DNA from: Bifidobacterium angulatum DSM 20098 = JCM 7096
GTDB taxonomy: Bacteria > Actinomycetota > Actinomycetes > Actinomycetales > Bifidobacteriaceae
Reading direction: 5' to 3'
Length of the DNA stretch: 64,000 nucleotides
Assembly (NCBI RefSeq): GCF_001025155.1
Contig: NZ_AP012322.1
Location: 1,957,975 to 2,021,974, forward strand
In this document: positions 23,559 through 32,060 of the stretch, one piece after another
How the letters are laid out: every line of letters starts with the position of its first letter
Numbering within the stretch: the stretch's first letter is position 1
Notes under the pieces: model-generated
Told to the model about the DNA's origin: nothing
The model's database searches: none
What the model saw: the letters and a program-made list of their open reading frames with translations, nothing else
Program-made: the position numbers and the translations under genes

Positions 23559-24875
23559 ATGAAGTTCACCCGTAAAATCGTCGCAGCCGGACTGGCGGCG
23601 GCGACCATGCTCGGCACGCTCGGCCTGGCAGGCTGCGGCAGCAGCAGCGACACCGCCCAGGAGGAGAACCCGAAGTCCATCAAGATCTGGCACTACGAAG
23701 AGGACAACGGCGCACAGGGCAAGGCCTGGGCGAAGGCCATGGAAATCTTCGAGAAGAAGACCGGCGTCAAGGTCGAATTCGAGAAGAAGTCCTTCGAACA
23801 GATCCGCCAGAACGCAGCCCAGATCCTCAACTCCGACGAAGCCCCCGACGTCATGGAATACAACAAGGGCAACGCCACCGCCGGCCTGCTGGCCAGCCAG
23901 GGCCTGCTCACCAACCTGAACGACTACGTCAGCAAGTACAACTGGGACAAGAAGGTCAGCGGCACGCTCGCCGACACCGGCAAGTACGACGACAAGGGCG
24001 TCATGGGTTCCGGCGACTGGTACGGCATCACGAACTACGGCGAAGACATCGTGATGTACTACAACAAGGACATGTTCGACAAGTACGGCATCGAAATCCC
24101 GAAGACCCTCGACGATCTTGAGGCCGCGATGCAGAAGTTCGTCGACAACGGCGTCACCCCGCTCTCCGAAGGCGTCGCCGAATACCCGCTGCAGCACCTG
24201 TGGTGGCAGCTGGTCCTCTCCAAGGCGAACGACAAGTTCATCAAGGCCTACGAAATGTACGACGGTGACGTTGACTGGCAGGGCGAGGCGACCACCTACG
24301 CCACCAAGACCATCAAGGATTGGGTCAACAAGGGCTACATCTCCAAGGACTGCACCGGCACCAAGGCCGAGGACGCAGGCCAGGCCTTCATGAACGGCAC
24401 CTACCCGATGTTCTTCTCCGGCACCTGGTGGTTCGGCCGCTTCCAGAGCGACATGAAGAACGCCAACTGGACCTTCGCCACCTTCCCCGACACCGACAAG
24501 GTCGTAGGCTCCTCCGGCAACATCTGGGTCATCCCCGAGAACTCCAAGAAGAAGGATCTCGCCGCGCAGTTCATCGACATCACCCTGAGCGACGAAGTCC
24601 AGAACCTCATGGGCAACTCCGGCGGCCTGCCGATCGCCGCCGATCCGGACAAGATCACCGACGAGAAGACCAAGGAACTCATCACCTCCTTCAACGGCGT
24701 GCTTGAGAAGAACGCCCTCGGCTTCTACCCGGATTGGCCAACCTCCACCTTCTACGACGAGCTCAACTCCTCGCTGCAGGAACTGGTCAACGGCACCACG
24801 GACGTGAAGGGCGTGCTCAACCAGATGAAGGACAACTACGACAAGGGCGTTGAAGCCGCCGGCGTCAAGTCCTGA
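23559..24875 (+). CDS. Sugar ABC transporter substrate-binding lipoprotein
   Basis: A 438-residue extracellular solute-binding protein (family 1). The signal peptide ends in a lipobox, LAGC (residues about 24-27), after KIVAAGLAAATMLGTLG, so the mature protein is anchored to the outer face of the membrane by a diacylglyceryl cysteine. The body has the usual motifs (SIKIWHYEED, APDVMEYNKGNATAGLLASQ, WYGITNYGEDIVMYYNKDMF). AGAAGGAG lies before the ATG. Aromatic residues such as WWFGRF probably stack on sugar rings. Position with an alpha-xylosidase suggests a xylosylated oligosaccharide ligand. Confidence 0.93.
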   Translation: MKFTRKIVAAGLAAATMLGTLGLAGCGSSSDTAQEENPKSIKIWHYEEDNGAQGKAWAKAMEIFEKKTGVKVEFEKKSFEQIRQNAAQILNSDEAPDVMEYNKGNATAGLLASQGLLTNLNDYVSKYNWDKKVSGTLADTGKYDDKGVMGSGDWYGITNYGEDIVMYYNKDMFDKYGIEIPKTLDDLEAAMQKFVDNGVTPLSEGVAEYPLQHLWWQLVLSKANDKFIKAYEMYDGDVDWQGEATTYATKTIKDWVNKGYISKDCTGTKAEDAGQAFMNGTYPMFFSGTWWFGRFQSDMKNANWTFATFPDTDKVVGSSGNIWVIPENSKKKDLAAQFIDITLSDEVQNLMGNSGGLPIAADPDKITDEKTKELITSFNGVLEKNALGFYPDWPTSTFYDELNSSLQELVNGTTDVKGVLNQMKDNYDKGVEAAGVKS

Positions 24876-24922
24876 ACCACAAGCACAAGCGCATAGCGCA
24901 CACATAACTGAATCCATCGCCA

Positions 24923-24951
24923 GTGCGCCGCCCACCATCGCGGCGGCGCAC
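24923..24951 (+). repeat. Stem-loop between binding protein and permease genes
   Basis: GTGCGCCGCC pairs with GGCGGCGCAC around a nine-base loop, with no T-run. Such hairpins after binding-protein genes commonly stabilise the upstream message and lower expression of the permeases. Confidence 0.6.
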
Positions 24952-25092
24952 CAGGCACCCCATACTCTCAACAACCGTCCGACAGGCAATGAAGCCCGCG
25001 ACGGACCCCACGCTGTTCAACCCAACCGCACCCGTCAAGGAGCATCGAAGCCCCGATGGCACCGGTGCGAATCATGAAAGCGACTGACGCAC

Positions 25093-26064
25093 ATGAACGC
25101 TCACACCAAGAAAACCCGCCCGCGCGGCCAGCAGCCGACCGTCAGGGAGAAGGGAATGTCGAGGATCCCCGGCAGCCCCTCCAACCGTTTCTGGCTGTAC
25201 ATGCTCCCCGGCCTGCTCATGCTGCTGTGGATCATCATCATTCCGGCGGTCTGGAACATCTACCTCAGCTTCACCAACTACCGCGGCATCAAACCGCCCA
25301 AGTTCATCGGCCTCGACAACTGGGCACGACTGATGAAGGACACCACGTTCTGGGTGTCGTTCCGCAACTCGATCTGGATGATCATCGCCATGGTGGTCGT
25401 ACCGATCCTGCTCGGCTTGATCCTCTCCTCGCTGGTATTCGACGTGGTGCAGAAGAAGTTCGGCACGAAGGCCGCCTCCACCATGCGCGCCATCTACTAC
25501 TTCCCGCAGCTGCTGCCGATTGCGGTCGCCTCCCTGGTCATGGGCTGGATCTTCCGCCCGGAAAACGGCGCGTTGAACGCGTTGCTCAAGGCGATAGGCC
25601 TCGGCGGATTGCAACATGATTGGCTCGGCAAACCCGACACCTCGCTGATCTTCCTGATGCTCATCATGATCTGGATCCAGGTCGGCTACCCGCTGGTCAT
25701 CTTCATGTCCGGCCTGCAGCGCGTCGATCCGGAACTGTACGAGGCCGCCAGCCTCGACGGCGCCAACTGGTGGCAGCGCTTCCTCGCCATCACTCTGCCG
25801 TCCATCAAGCCGGAGATCTTCGTGGTCGCACTGACCTGCACCATCGCCGCACTCAAGGTGTTCGGCCCGGTCTACATGCTGACCAAGGGCGGCCCCGGCA
25901 CCAGCACCATCGTGCCGTCGTACTACTCCTACGTGCAGTTCTTCCAGTCCCAGCAGGTCGGCTACGGCGCCGCGATCGCAACCGCGCTGACCGTCGTCAT
26001 CATCGTCGTCGCCATTATCTTCACGAACCTTCAGGAGAAGGTCGCGAAGGAAGATGAGGAGTAA
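25093..26064 (+). CDS. Sugar ABC transporter permease (MalF type)
   Basis: A 323-residue inner-membrane permease with six predicted helices. The EAA loop that meets the ATPase is YEAASLDGANWWQRFLAITL. A charged N-terminal tail (KKTRPRGQQ) precedes helix 1. Start is uncertain: the first ATG has no good ribosome site, whereas an in-frame ATG 21 codons later (MSRIPGSPSN) follows GGGAGAAGGGA. It pairs with the next permease, whose gene begins five bases after this stop. No ATPase gene is present, so the transporter probably shares an MsmK-type ATPase encoded elsewhere, as is usual in bifidobacteria. Confidence 0.93.
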   Translation: MNAHTKKTRPRGQQPTVREKGMSRIPGSPSNRFWLYMLPGLLMLLWIIIIPAVWNIYLSFTNYRGIKPPKFIGLDNWARLMKDTTFWVSFRNSIWMIIAMVVVPILLGLILSSLVFDVVQKKFGTKAASTMRAIYYFPQLLPIAVASLVMGWIFRPENGALNALLKAIGLGGLQHDWLGKPDTSLIFLMLIMIWIQVGYPLVIFMSGLQRVDPELYEAASLDGANWWQRFLAITLPSIKPEIFVVALTCTIAALKVFGPVYMLTKGGPGTSTIVPSYYSYVQFFQSQQVGYGAAIATALTVVIIVVAIIFTNLQEKVAKEDEE

Positions 26065-26069
26065 GGATC

Positions 26070-26930
26070 ATGACTTCCGCAACCAATATCCCCGTGCATA
26101 TCAAGAAAAACCGCACCGCAGGCGACTGGGTGATCCTCATCCTGCTCATCGTGGGCGGCCTGGTCATGCTGTTCCCGTTTATCGTGCTGCTGCTCAACGC
26201 GTTCAAGACGACCGCCGACTACAATTCGTCCGGCCCGCTGTCCTGGCCGCATGAATTCAGCACCGACGGTCTGATGAAATTCTGGAACCGCGTCAACTAC
26301 CCCGAAAAGCTGTGGAACAGCATCTGGACCTCCGGCCTCGTGGCGGTGCTCGCCGTGATCCTCTCCATGCTCAACGCCTTCGCGCTGGGCATCGGCCGGG
26401 TCAAGGGCCGCCGTTGGATCGTGCTGCTCATCATGCTCGCCAACATGCTGCCGCAGGAAGCCATGCTGTACCCGCTGTACATCATGTTCAAGAAGATCGG
26501 CCTGTACAACTCGCCATGGGCAATCGTGATCATCTTCACGGTCATCCAAAGCGCCTTCGGCACCTACCTGCTTTCGTCGGTGTACGGCACGTTCCCCAAG
26601 TCCATCCTTGAAGCGGCGTCGATTGACGGCGCAAGCCGCTGGACCATCTTCCGCAAGATCGTGTTCCCGATCTCCAAGCCGACGCTGAGCGTCATGCTCG
26701 TCTTCTTCTTCATCTGGACGTGGAACGAGTACATGATCCCGATGGCCTTCCTCATCGACAATTCGACGCAGACCATCCCGATCGCGGTCAGCTCGCTGAC
26801 CGGTGACCGTCTGATGGATGTGACGACGACCGCCGCCGCATCGCTGATCAGCATCGTGCCGACCCTCATCTTCTACTTGATCTTCCAGCGCACGCTGTCC
26901 CGCGGCATCACCGCCGGCGCGGTCAAGTAG
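26070..26930 (+). CDS. Sugar ABC transporter permease (MalG type)
   Basis: A 286-residue partner permease with six helices and the EAA motif LEAASIDGASRWTIFRKIVF. The N-terminus lacks the extra helices of MalF, as expected of the MalG half. GAGGAGTAAGGATC, overlapping the end of the upstream gene, supplies the ribosome site. It is co-transcribed with the first permease and perhaps with the binding-protein gene. Confidence 0.93.
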   Translation: MTSATNIPVHIKKNRTAGDWVILILLIVGGLVMLFPFIVLLLNAFKTTADYNSSGPLSWPHEFSTDGLMKFWNRVNYPEKLWNSIWTSGLVAVLAVILSMLNAFALGIGRVKGRRWIVLLIMLANMLPQEAMLYPLYIMFKKIGLYNSPWAIVIIFTVIQSAFGTYLLSSVYGTFPKSILEAASIDGASRWTIFRKIVFPISKPTLSVMLVFFFIWTWNEYMIPMAFLIDNSTQTIPIAVSSLTGDRLMDVTTTAAASLISIVPTLIFYLIFQRTLSRGITAGAVK

Positions 26931-26956
26931 CACCAACAAACCAACCACCATTCATT

Positions 26957-27000
26957 CCCGGCTCCGGAAGTCCTTTTCTCTCTTCCTGTCCGGAGCCGGG
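26957..27000 (+). repeat. 12-bp hairpin between permease and alpha-xylosidase genes
   Basis: CCCGGCTCCGGA pairs perfectly with TCCGGAGCCGGG around a 20-base pyrimidine-rich loop. No T-run follows, so it may partly terminate, letting the enzyme gene be expressed at a different level from the transporter. Confidence 0.6.
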
Positions 27001-27046
27001 ATTACACCATCACACACCCCATCACACATCACCAGGAGCAACAACA

Positions 27047-29461
27047 ATGAAGTTCACCAATGGTTACTGGCTGACCCGCGACGGCGTCGACGCCCTGTAC
27101 GCACGCGAAGCCTACGAGCTCGGCATCGGCGAGGACAAGGAAAGCCTGAACATCCTCGCCCCGACCTCTGTGGTCCGCGGCCGTTACGACACCCTCAACC
27201 TGCCCACTTTCAACATCGACGTGACCTCGCCCGCCGAAGGCGTGATCCGCGTGACCGCCGGCCATTGGCAGGGCGCGACCGACCAGCCCGGATTCCCGCT
27301 GCACGCCGATCAGCCGGGCGACCGCGCTTACGTCCACGCCGACGCGGACGGCAACGGCGATGGCGAAGTGGGCCAGAACGGTGCGAGCGTCTCGCTGACC
27401 TCCGGCGGCCTGACCGCCAAGGTGGTCAAGGGCTCGCCGTGGAACCTGACCCTCCTCGACGAGCACGGCAAGGTGCTCACCGAATCCTCCGGCAAGTCGC
27501 TCGGCAGATTCGCGTTGAACAAGCTGTCCAACGTCACCGCGCAGCCGGTCGGCGAGTTCGGTGTGACTATGGATGGCTCCGCATACGACGAATCCGACGT
27601 GTTCACCGGCATCCAGCTGCATCTCGGCGTCGGCGAGAACGTTTACGGTTTCGGCGAGCGCTTCGGCGCGTATGTGAAGAACGGCCAGACCGTCGACATT
27701 TGGAACGAGGATGGCGGCACCGCCTCCGAGCAGGGGTATAAGGATATTCCGTTCTACATGACCTCTAACGGCTATGGCGTGCTGGTGAACAACCGCGGCC
27801 ACGTCTCGTTCGAGGTCGGTTCCGAGAACACGGAGGCCGTGCAGTTCTCCGTTCCCGGCGAAACCATCGACTTCTGCGTGATCTATGGCCCGACCCCCAA
27901 GCAGATCCTCGACCGTTACACCGCGTTGGTGGGCCGCCCCGCCAACGTGCCGGCCTGGAGCTACGGCCTGTGGCTGACCACCTCGTTCACCACCAAGTAC
28001 GACGAGAAGACCATCAACTCCTTCATCGACGGCATGGCCGAACGCGACATCCCGCTGAGCGCTTTCCACTACGACTGCTATTGGATGCGCGAGTTTCATT
28101 GGACCGATTTCGAATGGGATAAGCGGTTCTTCGGCGATATCGAAACGACCCTCAAGCGTCTGCACGAGGACAAGGGCCTGCATATCTGCGCGTGGATCAA
28201 CCCGTATATCGGCCAGCGCGGCTCCATGTTCAAGGAAGGCAAGGAGAAGGGTTACCTGGTCAGGAAGCCGAATGGCGAGATCTGGCAGACCGACTTCTGG
28301 CAGGCGGGCATGGGTTTGGTGGACTTCACCAATCCGGATGCGCGCGAATGGTTCAAGGGCAAGGTCAAGAAGCTGCTGAATCAGGGCGTGGATGCCATCA
28401 AGACCGATTTCGGCGAGCGTATTCCGCGTGACGTGGTCTGGTATGACGGTTCCCCGAAGCTGTCGATGCACAACTGGTACACGCAGCTGTACAACCAGAC
28501 GGTGTTCGAGGCCATCGAGGAGACGTACGGCAAGGGCAAGGCGTGCCTGTTCGCACGTTCCGCGACCGTGGGCGGCCAGCAGCAGCCGGTGCATTGGGGC
28601 GGCGACTGCGAGTCGACGTTCAACGGCATGGCGCAGACGCTGCGTGCGGGTCTGTCGCTCACGAGCTCCGGCTTCGGGTTCTGGAGCCATGATATCGGCG
28701 GCTTCGAAGGCGCTCGCCCGGATCCGGCGGTGTACAAGCGTTGGGTCGCGTTCGGTCTGCTCGGCTCCCACTCCCGTATGCACGGTTCCACCGTGTACCG
28801 TGTGCCGTGGCTGTTCGATGAGGAGGATGAGAAGAACGGCGTGGTCAACGCGCCCGGCCAGACCGCCGTGGATGTGGCCCGCACCTTCACCAAGCTCAAG
28901 CTGTCCCTGATGCCGTACGTGTATCAGACGGGCCTGCAGCCGCATCTGCACGGCACTCCGGTCATGCGTTCGATGTTCGTGGAATTCCCGGACGATCCGA
29001 CCTGCCGTACGCTCGACCGTCAGTACATGTTCGGTCCGGATCTGCTGGTGGCCCCGGTGTTCACCTATTCGGGCGACGTGGAGTACTACCTGCCGGCCGG
29101 CGTGTGGACGAACTGGTTCACCGGCGAGAAGGTGGTTTCCGAGCATGGCGTGTGGCGCAACGAGCGTCACGGCTTCGACACCATCCCGCTGTGGGTGCGT
29201 GACGGCAGCGTGCTGGTCACCAAGCCGGGTGCCGAAACCCCGGAGTACGACTACGGCAAGGATGCGCTGGTGTCCGTGTTCCTCGACGGCGTCTATGCCG
29301 CCGAAGCGGTGGTCACGGAGACGGACGGCTCGTCGGTGACGTTCTCGGCTCGTCGCACCGCCGATGGCGTGGAGGTGTCCAGTTCGGATGGTCGCACGTT
29401 CACCGCGCGTCTGGGCTTCGGTGAAACCGTCGCCGCCCCGGAAGGCAAGGTGGTGCTGTGA
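27047..29461 (+). CDS. Alpha-xylosidase, GH31 (YicI type)
   Basis: An 804-residue glycoside hydrolase that removes alpha-linked xylose, for example from isoprimeverose or xyloglucan oligosaccharides. The catalytic nucleophile is Asp454 in KTDFGERI, and the acid/base is Asp520 in HWGGDCEST. RSATVGGQQQPVHWGGDC, SGFGFWSHDIGGFEG and HSRMHGSKx-like HSRMHGSTVYRVPW follow the E. coli YicI order closely, including the YicI-style N-terminus. There is no signal peptide, so hydrolysis is intracellular after uptake by the neighbouring transporter. AGGAG precedes the ATG. Specificity for xylose rather than glucose is inferred from the YicI-like blocks and is not proven. Confidence 0.9.
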   Translation: MKFTNGYWLTRDGVDALYAREAYELGIGEDKESLNILAPTSVVRGRYDTLNLPTFNIDVTSPAEGVIRVTAGHWQGATDQPGFPLHADQPGDRAYVHADADGNGDGEVGQNGASVSLTSGGLTAKVVKGSPWNLTLLDEHGKVLTESSGKSLGRFALNKLSNVTAQPVGEFGVTMDGSAYDESDVFTGIQLHLGVGENVYGFGERFGAYVKNGQTVDIWNEDGGTASEQGYKDIPFYMTSNGYGVLVNNRGHVSFEVGSENTEAVQFSVPGETIDFCVIYGPTPKQILDRYTALVGRPANVPAWSYGLWLTTSFTTKYDEKTINSFIDGMAERDIPLSAFHYDCYWMREFHWTDFEWDKRFFGDIETTLKRLHEDKGLHICAWINPYIGQRGSMFKEGKEKGYLVRKPNGEIWQTDFWQAGMGLVDFTNPDAREWFKGKVKKLLNQGVDAIKTDFGERIPRDVVWYDGSPKLSMHNWYTQLYNQTVFEAIEETYGKGKACLFARSATVGGQQQPVHWGGDCESTFNGMAQTLRAGLSLTSSGFGFWSHDIGGFEGARPDPAVYKRWVAFGLLGSHSRMHGSTVYRVPWLFDEEDEKNGVVNAPGQTAVDVARTFTKLKLSLMPYVYQTGLQPHLHGTPVMRSMFVEFPDDPTCRTLDRQYMFGPDLLVAPVFTYSGDVEYYLPAGVWTNWFTGEKVVSEHGVWRNERHGFDTIPLWVRDGSVLVTKPGAETPEYDYGKDALVSVFLDGVYAAEAVVTETDGSSVTFSARRTADGVEVSSSDGRTFTARLGFGETVAAPEGKVVL

Positions 29462-29498
29462 CCCGATGTGATTGGTAGCTTCCTCAAGTAGTCCGGCA

Positions 29499-29551
29499 GG
29501 CCCGGCTGGAATGTTCGTCCATGGGAACGTTCCGGCCGGGCCTTCCTTTGT
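29499..29551 (+). terminator. Terminator of the alpha-xylosidase operon
   Basis: GGCCCGGC-TGGAA-GTTC pairs with GAAC-TTCC-GCCGGGCC with small mismatches, followed by TTCCTTTGTTT. It rules out a start for rsmI upstream of this point. Confidence 0.75.
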
Positions 29552-29637
29552 TTGGGGGCGCGGAGGATTGCCGGGAATCGTCTCGTTGGGCATATGTTGG
29601 GTACTCGTTGGGCACACAGTGGGGAATACTGGGCGGT

Positions 29638-30666
29638 ATGGAGAGCATGAGCGCACTGCCGGGGAACGGCGAGAACGAAGGCATGGAACACGACGTGGAA
29701 ACGAACGGATTCGACGGTCGGAACGATGGTCGGAATGATGACGGTTCCGCCGGATTCGGCGGACTGGTGGCGGGTGCGGATATCCCGCAGGGCACGGTGG
29801 TGCTGGCCGCGACGCCGATCGGCAACACCGCCGACGCTTCCGCCAGGCTGATCGCGCTCATGGAGCACGCCGACATCGTCGCCGCCGAGGACACCCGCCG
29901 CCTGTACGACCTGGCGAACCGTCTCGGCGTGCACGTGAACGGCCGCGTGGTCGCCTACCACGACCACAACGAACGCGATAAGGCCGACGGCCTGCTCGAC
30001 AACGTAGAAACCGGTGCGACCGTGCTGGTGGTTTCCGACGCCGGCATGCCCACCATCAACGATCCCGGTCTGGCCATCGTGCGCCGCGCCATCGAACGCA
30101 ACCTGCCCGTCACCTGCGCCCCCGGCCCCAGCGCCGTACTCGACGCATTGTGCCTGTCCGGCCTGCCCACCGACCGCTTCTGCTACGAAGGATTCCTGCC
30201 ACGCAAGCACGCCGAGCGCATGCAGCATCTGCGCATGCTCAAGTCGGAACCGCGCACCATCGTGTTCTATGAGACGCTGCACCGCATCGCCGACTCCATG
30301 GACGACCTGCTGGAATCCTTCGGCCCGAACCGCCGCATGGCGTTGTGCCGCGAACTCACCAAGAATTACGAGCAGATCCGCCGCGGCACCATCGCCGAAA
30401 TCCACGACAGCGTAGTGAACGATCCACCGCGCGGCGAAATGGTGCTGGTGATCGAAGGCGCCTCCGACGAGGAAATCAACGCGAACGCACCCAGCGTGCT
30501 CAGCACCGAGGATCTGGCCCGGCTGGCCATCGACAAGGCGCAGCACGAAGGCCTGCGCATCAAGGAGGCCATCACCCAGGTGGTTGCCGAGCACCCGCTG
30601 CCGGACGGCTCCCTGCCGAACCGCAAGCAGGTGTATGCAGCCGTATTGGCGATCAAAGACAAGTAA
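29638..30666 (+). CDS. rsmI: 16S rRNA (cytidine-1402-2'-O)-methyltransferase
   Basis: SAM-dependent tetrapyrrole-methylase-fold enzyme that modifies C1402 in the ribosomal decoding site. Motifs are PQGTVVLAATPIGNTADASA, AAEDTRRL, YHDHNERDKA, VSDAGMPTINDPG and PGPSAVLDALCLSGLP. A low-complexity N-terminal extension of 25-45 residues (NGRNDGRNDDG type) precedes the domain. Start is uncertain: candidates are this ATG, one nine bases later with GGAG before it, and one at 29683 with GAAGG. In actinobacteria the gene usually neighbours metG, as it does here. Confidence 0.93.
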   Translation: MESMSALPGNGENEGMEHDVETNGFDGRNDGRNDDGSAGFGGLVAGADIPQGTVVLAATPIGNTADASARLIALMEHADIVAAEDTRRLYDLANRLGVHVNGRVVAYHDHNERDKADGLLDNVETGATVLVVSDAGMPTINDPGLAIVRRAIERNLPVTCAPGPSAVLDALCLSGLPTDRFCYEGFLPRKHAERMQHLRMLKSEPRTIVFYETLHRIADSMDDLLESFGPNRRMALCRELTKNYEQIRRGTIAEIHDSVVNDPPRGEMVLVIEGASDEEINANAPSVLSTEDLARLAIDKAQHEGLRIKEAITQVVAEHPLPDGSLPNRKQVYAAVLAIKDK

Positions 30667-30690
30667 GGCTGAACCCATAGAGGGAAGCGG

Positions 30691-31137
30691 TCAGGCGGCG
30701 GCCCCGGAAACGGTAGGCCCGGAGGCGGAACCAGCAGCAGGCCCAGCGCGTTCCGATTCCAACGCGTCCAGGGAGTCGAACAACACGTTCAGCGCCTGTT
30801 TCACACCGGGGCCGCCGGCCTGAGACACGTATTCCAGCAAGCTTGCGTCCGCTTTGGGGTTGATGACCAGCCACCGGCGCAATTCCGGTTCGTCACGCGC
30901 AATACGCCACAACACTTCGATCGCCGTTTCCGGATCGGCCGCGAGCGCCGGCGTCAATGCCAACGGCGGTGCCGGCGGTTCCAATTCGCCGGTCGGTTTG
31001 CCTACCTGTGTGGAGTGTTTGGAATCGTACGCGCCTAATTGTTTCAGCCGGTTCGCTTGGCGCAGTAAGCGAAGGCGCTGCTTCTTTGCCGTCTGACTCC
31101 CCTTTTTTGCAATCGTCACCCTTGTAAATATTGGCAT
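30691..31137 (-). CDS. Variant leucine-rich-repeat (LRV) domain protein
   Basis: A 148-residue protein beginning MPIFTRVTIAKKGSQTAKKQ, basic at the N-terminus. Residues about 60-125 (ALAADPETAIEVLWRIARDE-PELRRWLVINPKADASLLEY) match the LRV-type helical module seen in many bifidobacterial proteins, where units read as PELRxWVAxNP. The tail is Ala/Gly/Pro-rich. AGGGGAG eight bases before the ATG sets the start inside the longer TTG-initiated frame. Its 5' end overlaps the stop of the upstream AbiEi-like gene by about 22 bases, so the two form an operon. Probably a protein-binding scaffold; actual role unknown. Confidence 0.65.
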   Translation of the reverse strand: MPIFTRVTIAKKGSQTAKKQRLRLLRQANRLKQLGAYDSKHSTQVGKPTGELEPPAPPLALTPALAADPETAIEVLWRIARDEPELRRWLVINPKADASLLEYVSQAGGPGVKQALNVLFDSLDALESERAGPAAGSASGPTVSGAAA

Positions 31138-31889
31138 TGTTCGCGCTCCCCTTTCCCGCGCTCCCCTTCCGGCCAATTGTCCCCTCGTGTTTTCTGCTTC
31201 GCTTCGCTGCGCTCATCGCGGCTTACGTAATGTTTTCGCAACGGCATCATTGCCTGTCTTTCCCGCACTCTGGCATGGTGACGTTCCTCGTAATACATGC
31301 GGACGGTGTTCAAAAAGGCTTTGGCGTGCGGCACCGTCGTGGCGCATGGATTCGCTCCAAGAATGGCGGCGCAGTCGTCCGGCGTGAACCGGTATGTGTG
31401 CATGAGGTCGGCCACCCGATCGGCGAACACTGCGGCGCCTGGGCTTCTGTTGGCCATTGTCGCGATATCGCAGGCGGTCCGGGGCGGGCTGGTGATGTTG
31501 AGATCGCCGAGGGTCTGTACATGGTCGTGGTCGACTCTTCTGGCGAATACGCGTATGGGTCTACCGTGCCGCATGGTCCGGTAATGCGATCCGGACAGCA
31601 CGTCCACGGTTTCGGGGAACAATCCGCCCATCCATACCCACAATGCGGTGCGCATGCATGCCACGGTGGCGGAGGGGATGATGTTATGGACGATAAGGGC
31701 CCTGCCATATAAGGTGTCGCCGTGTTCGGACCAATACCCACTATGCCCGTCCAGGGAGCATACCGTGCCGCCCCGCGACAGCCTGTTCAGGCTCATAGGG
31801 CCGGGAAGTTCGTGCGAATGCAGCAATGGCGGGACGATGGGTCTCGCCCGTGATCTGTGTCTGCGCTGAAGCGCTGTGGAACTGTTCAT
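31116..31889 (-). CDS. AbiEi-antitoxin-like protein without its usual N-terminal HTH
   Basis: A 257-residue protein whose middle resembles the C-terminal region of actinobacterial AbiEi-type proteins: SATVACMRTALWVWMGGLFP, RPIRVFARRVDHDHVQTLGD and NITSPPRTACDIATMANR, where the last is the conserved P-RTA-D turn. The C-terminus is strongly basic (KHYVSRDERSEAKQK). The longest frame runs 78 codons further into the metG leader but has no supporting features; the ATG chosen has no clear ribosome site. No nucleotidyltransferase-type toxin is next to it, so a toxin-antitoxin role is doubtful. It is followed by the LRV-protein gene in an overlapping operon. Confidence 0.55.
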   Translation of the reverse strand: MNSSTALQRRHRSRARPIVPPLLHSHELPGPMSLNRLSRGGTVCSLDGHSGYWSEHGDTLYGRALIVHNIIPSATVACMRTALWVWMGGLFPETVDVLSGSHYRTMRHGRPIRVFARRVDHDHVQTLGDLNITSPPRTACDIATMANRSPGAAVFADRVADLMHTYRFTPDDCAAILGANPCATTVPHAKAFLNTVRMYYEERHHARVRERQAMMPLRKHYVSRDERSEAKQKTRGDNWPEGERGKGEREQCQYLQG

Positions 31890-31940
31890 GGGCAGACCGT
31901 AGAACGAATTGCCCACCCGGCACAACGGCCTGCGGAAATC

Positions 31941-32018
31941 TGTGGATATGTGGATATTCCTTTGCCGCCAGACGGCTGGAATGTGCGTATGCATGTGGAT
32001 ATTTTTCCGTTGTCCACA
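31941..32018. promoter_or_regulatory. Repeated near-DnaA boxes in the metG upstream region
   Basis: TGTGGATAT occurs three times (31941, 31949 and 31994; the first two overlap by one base), and TTGTCCACA lies at 32010. Each is one base from the consensus TGTGGATAA or its complement. They may bind DnaA weakly or simply be a metG control region. Confidence 0.35.
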
Positions 32019-32060
32019 TTCGCGTTCCGGTGTCCCCGCCGCGCCGGATAATCGGGCGTT

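Noticed and set aside
29521-29637. N-terminal extension of RsmI up to the first ATG of the frame
   Set aside because: It would start inside the terminator hairpin of the alpha-xylosidase gene and encodes no conserved residues.
27029-29656. 875-codon minus-strand open frame over the alpha-xylosidase gene
   Set aside because: Shadow of the GH31 gene; the product is His/Arg/Val-rich with no motif, and the plus-strand gene has all catalytic residues.
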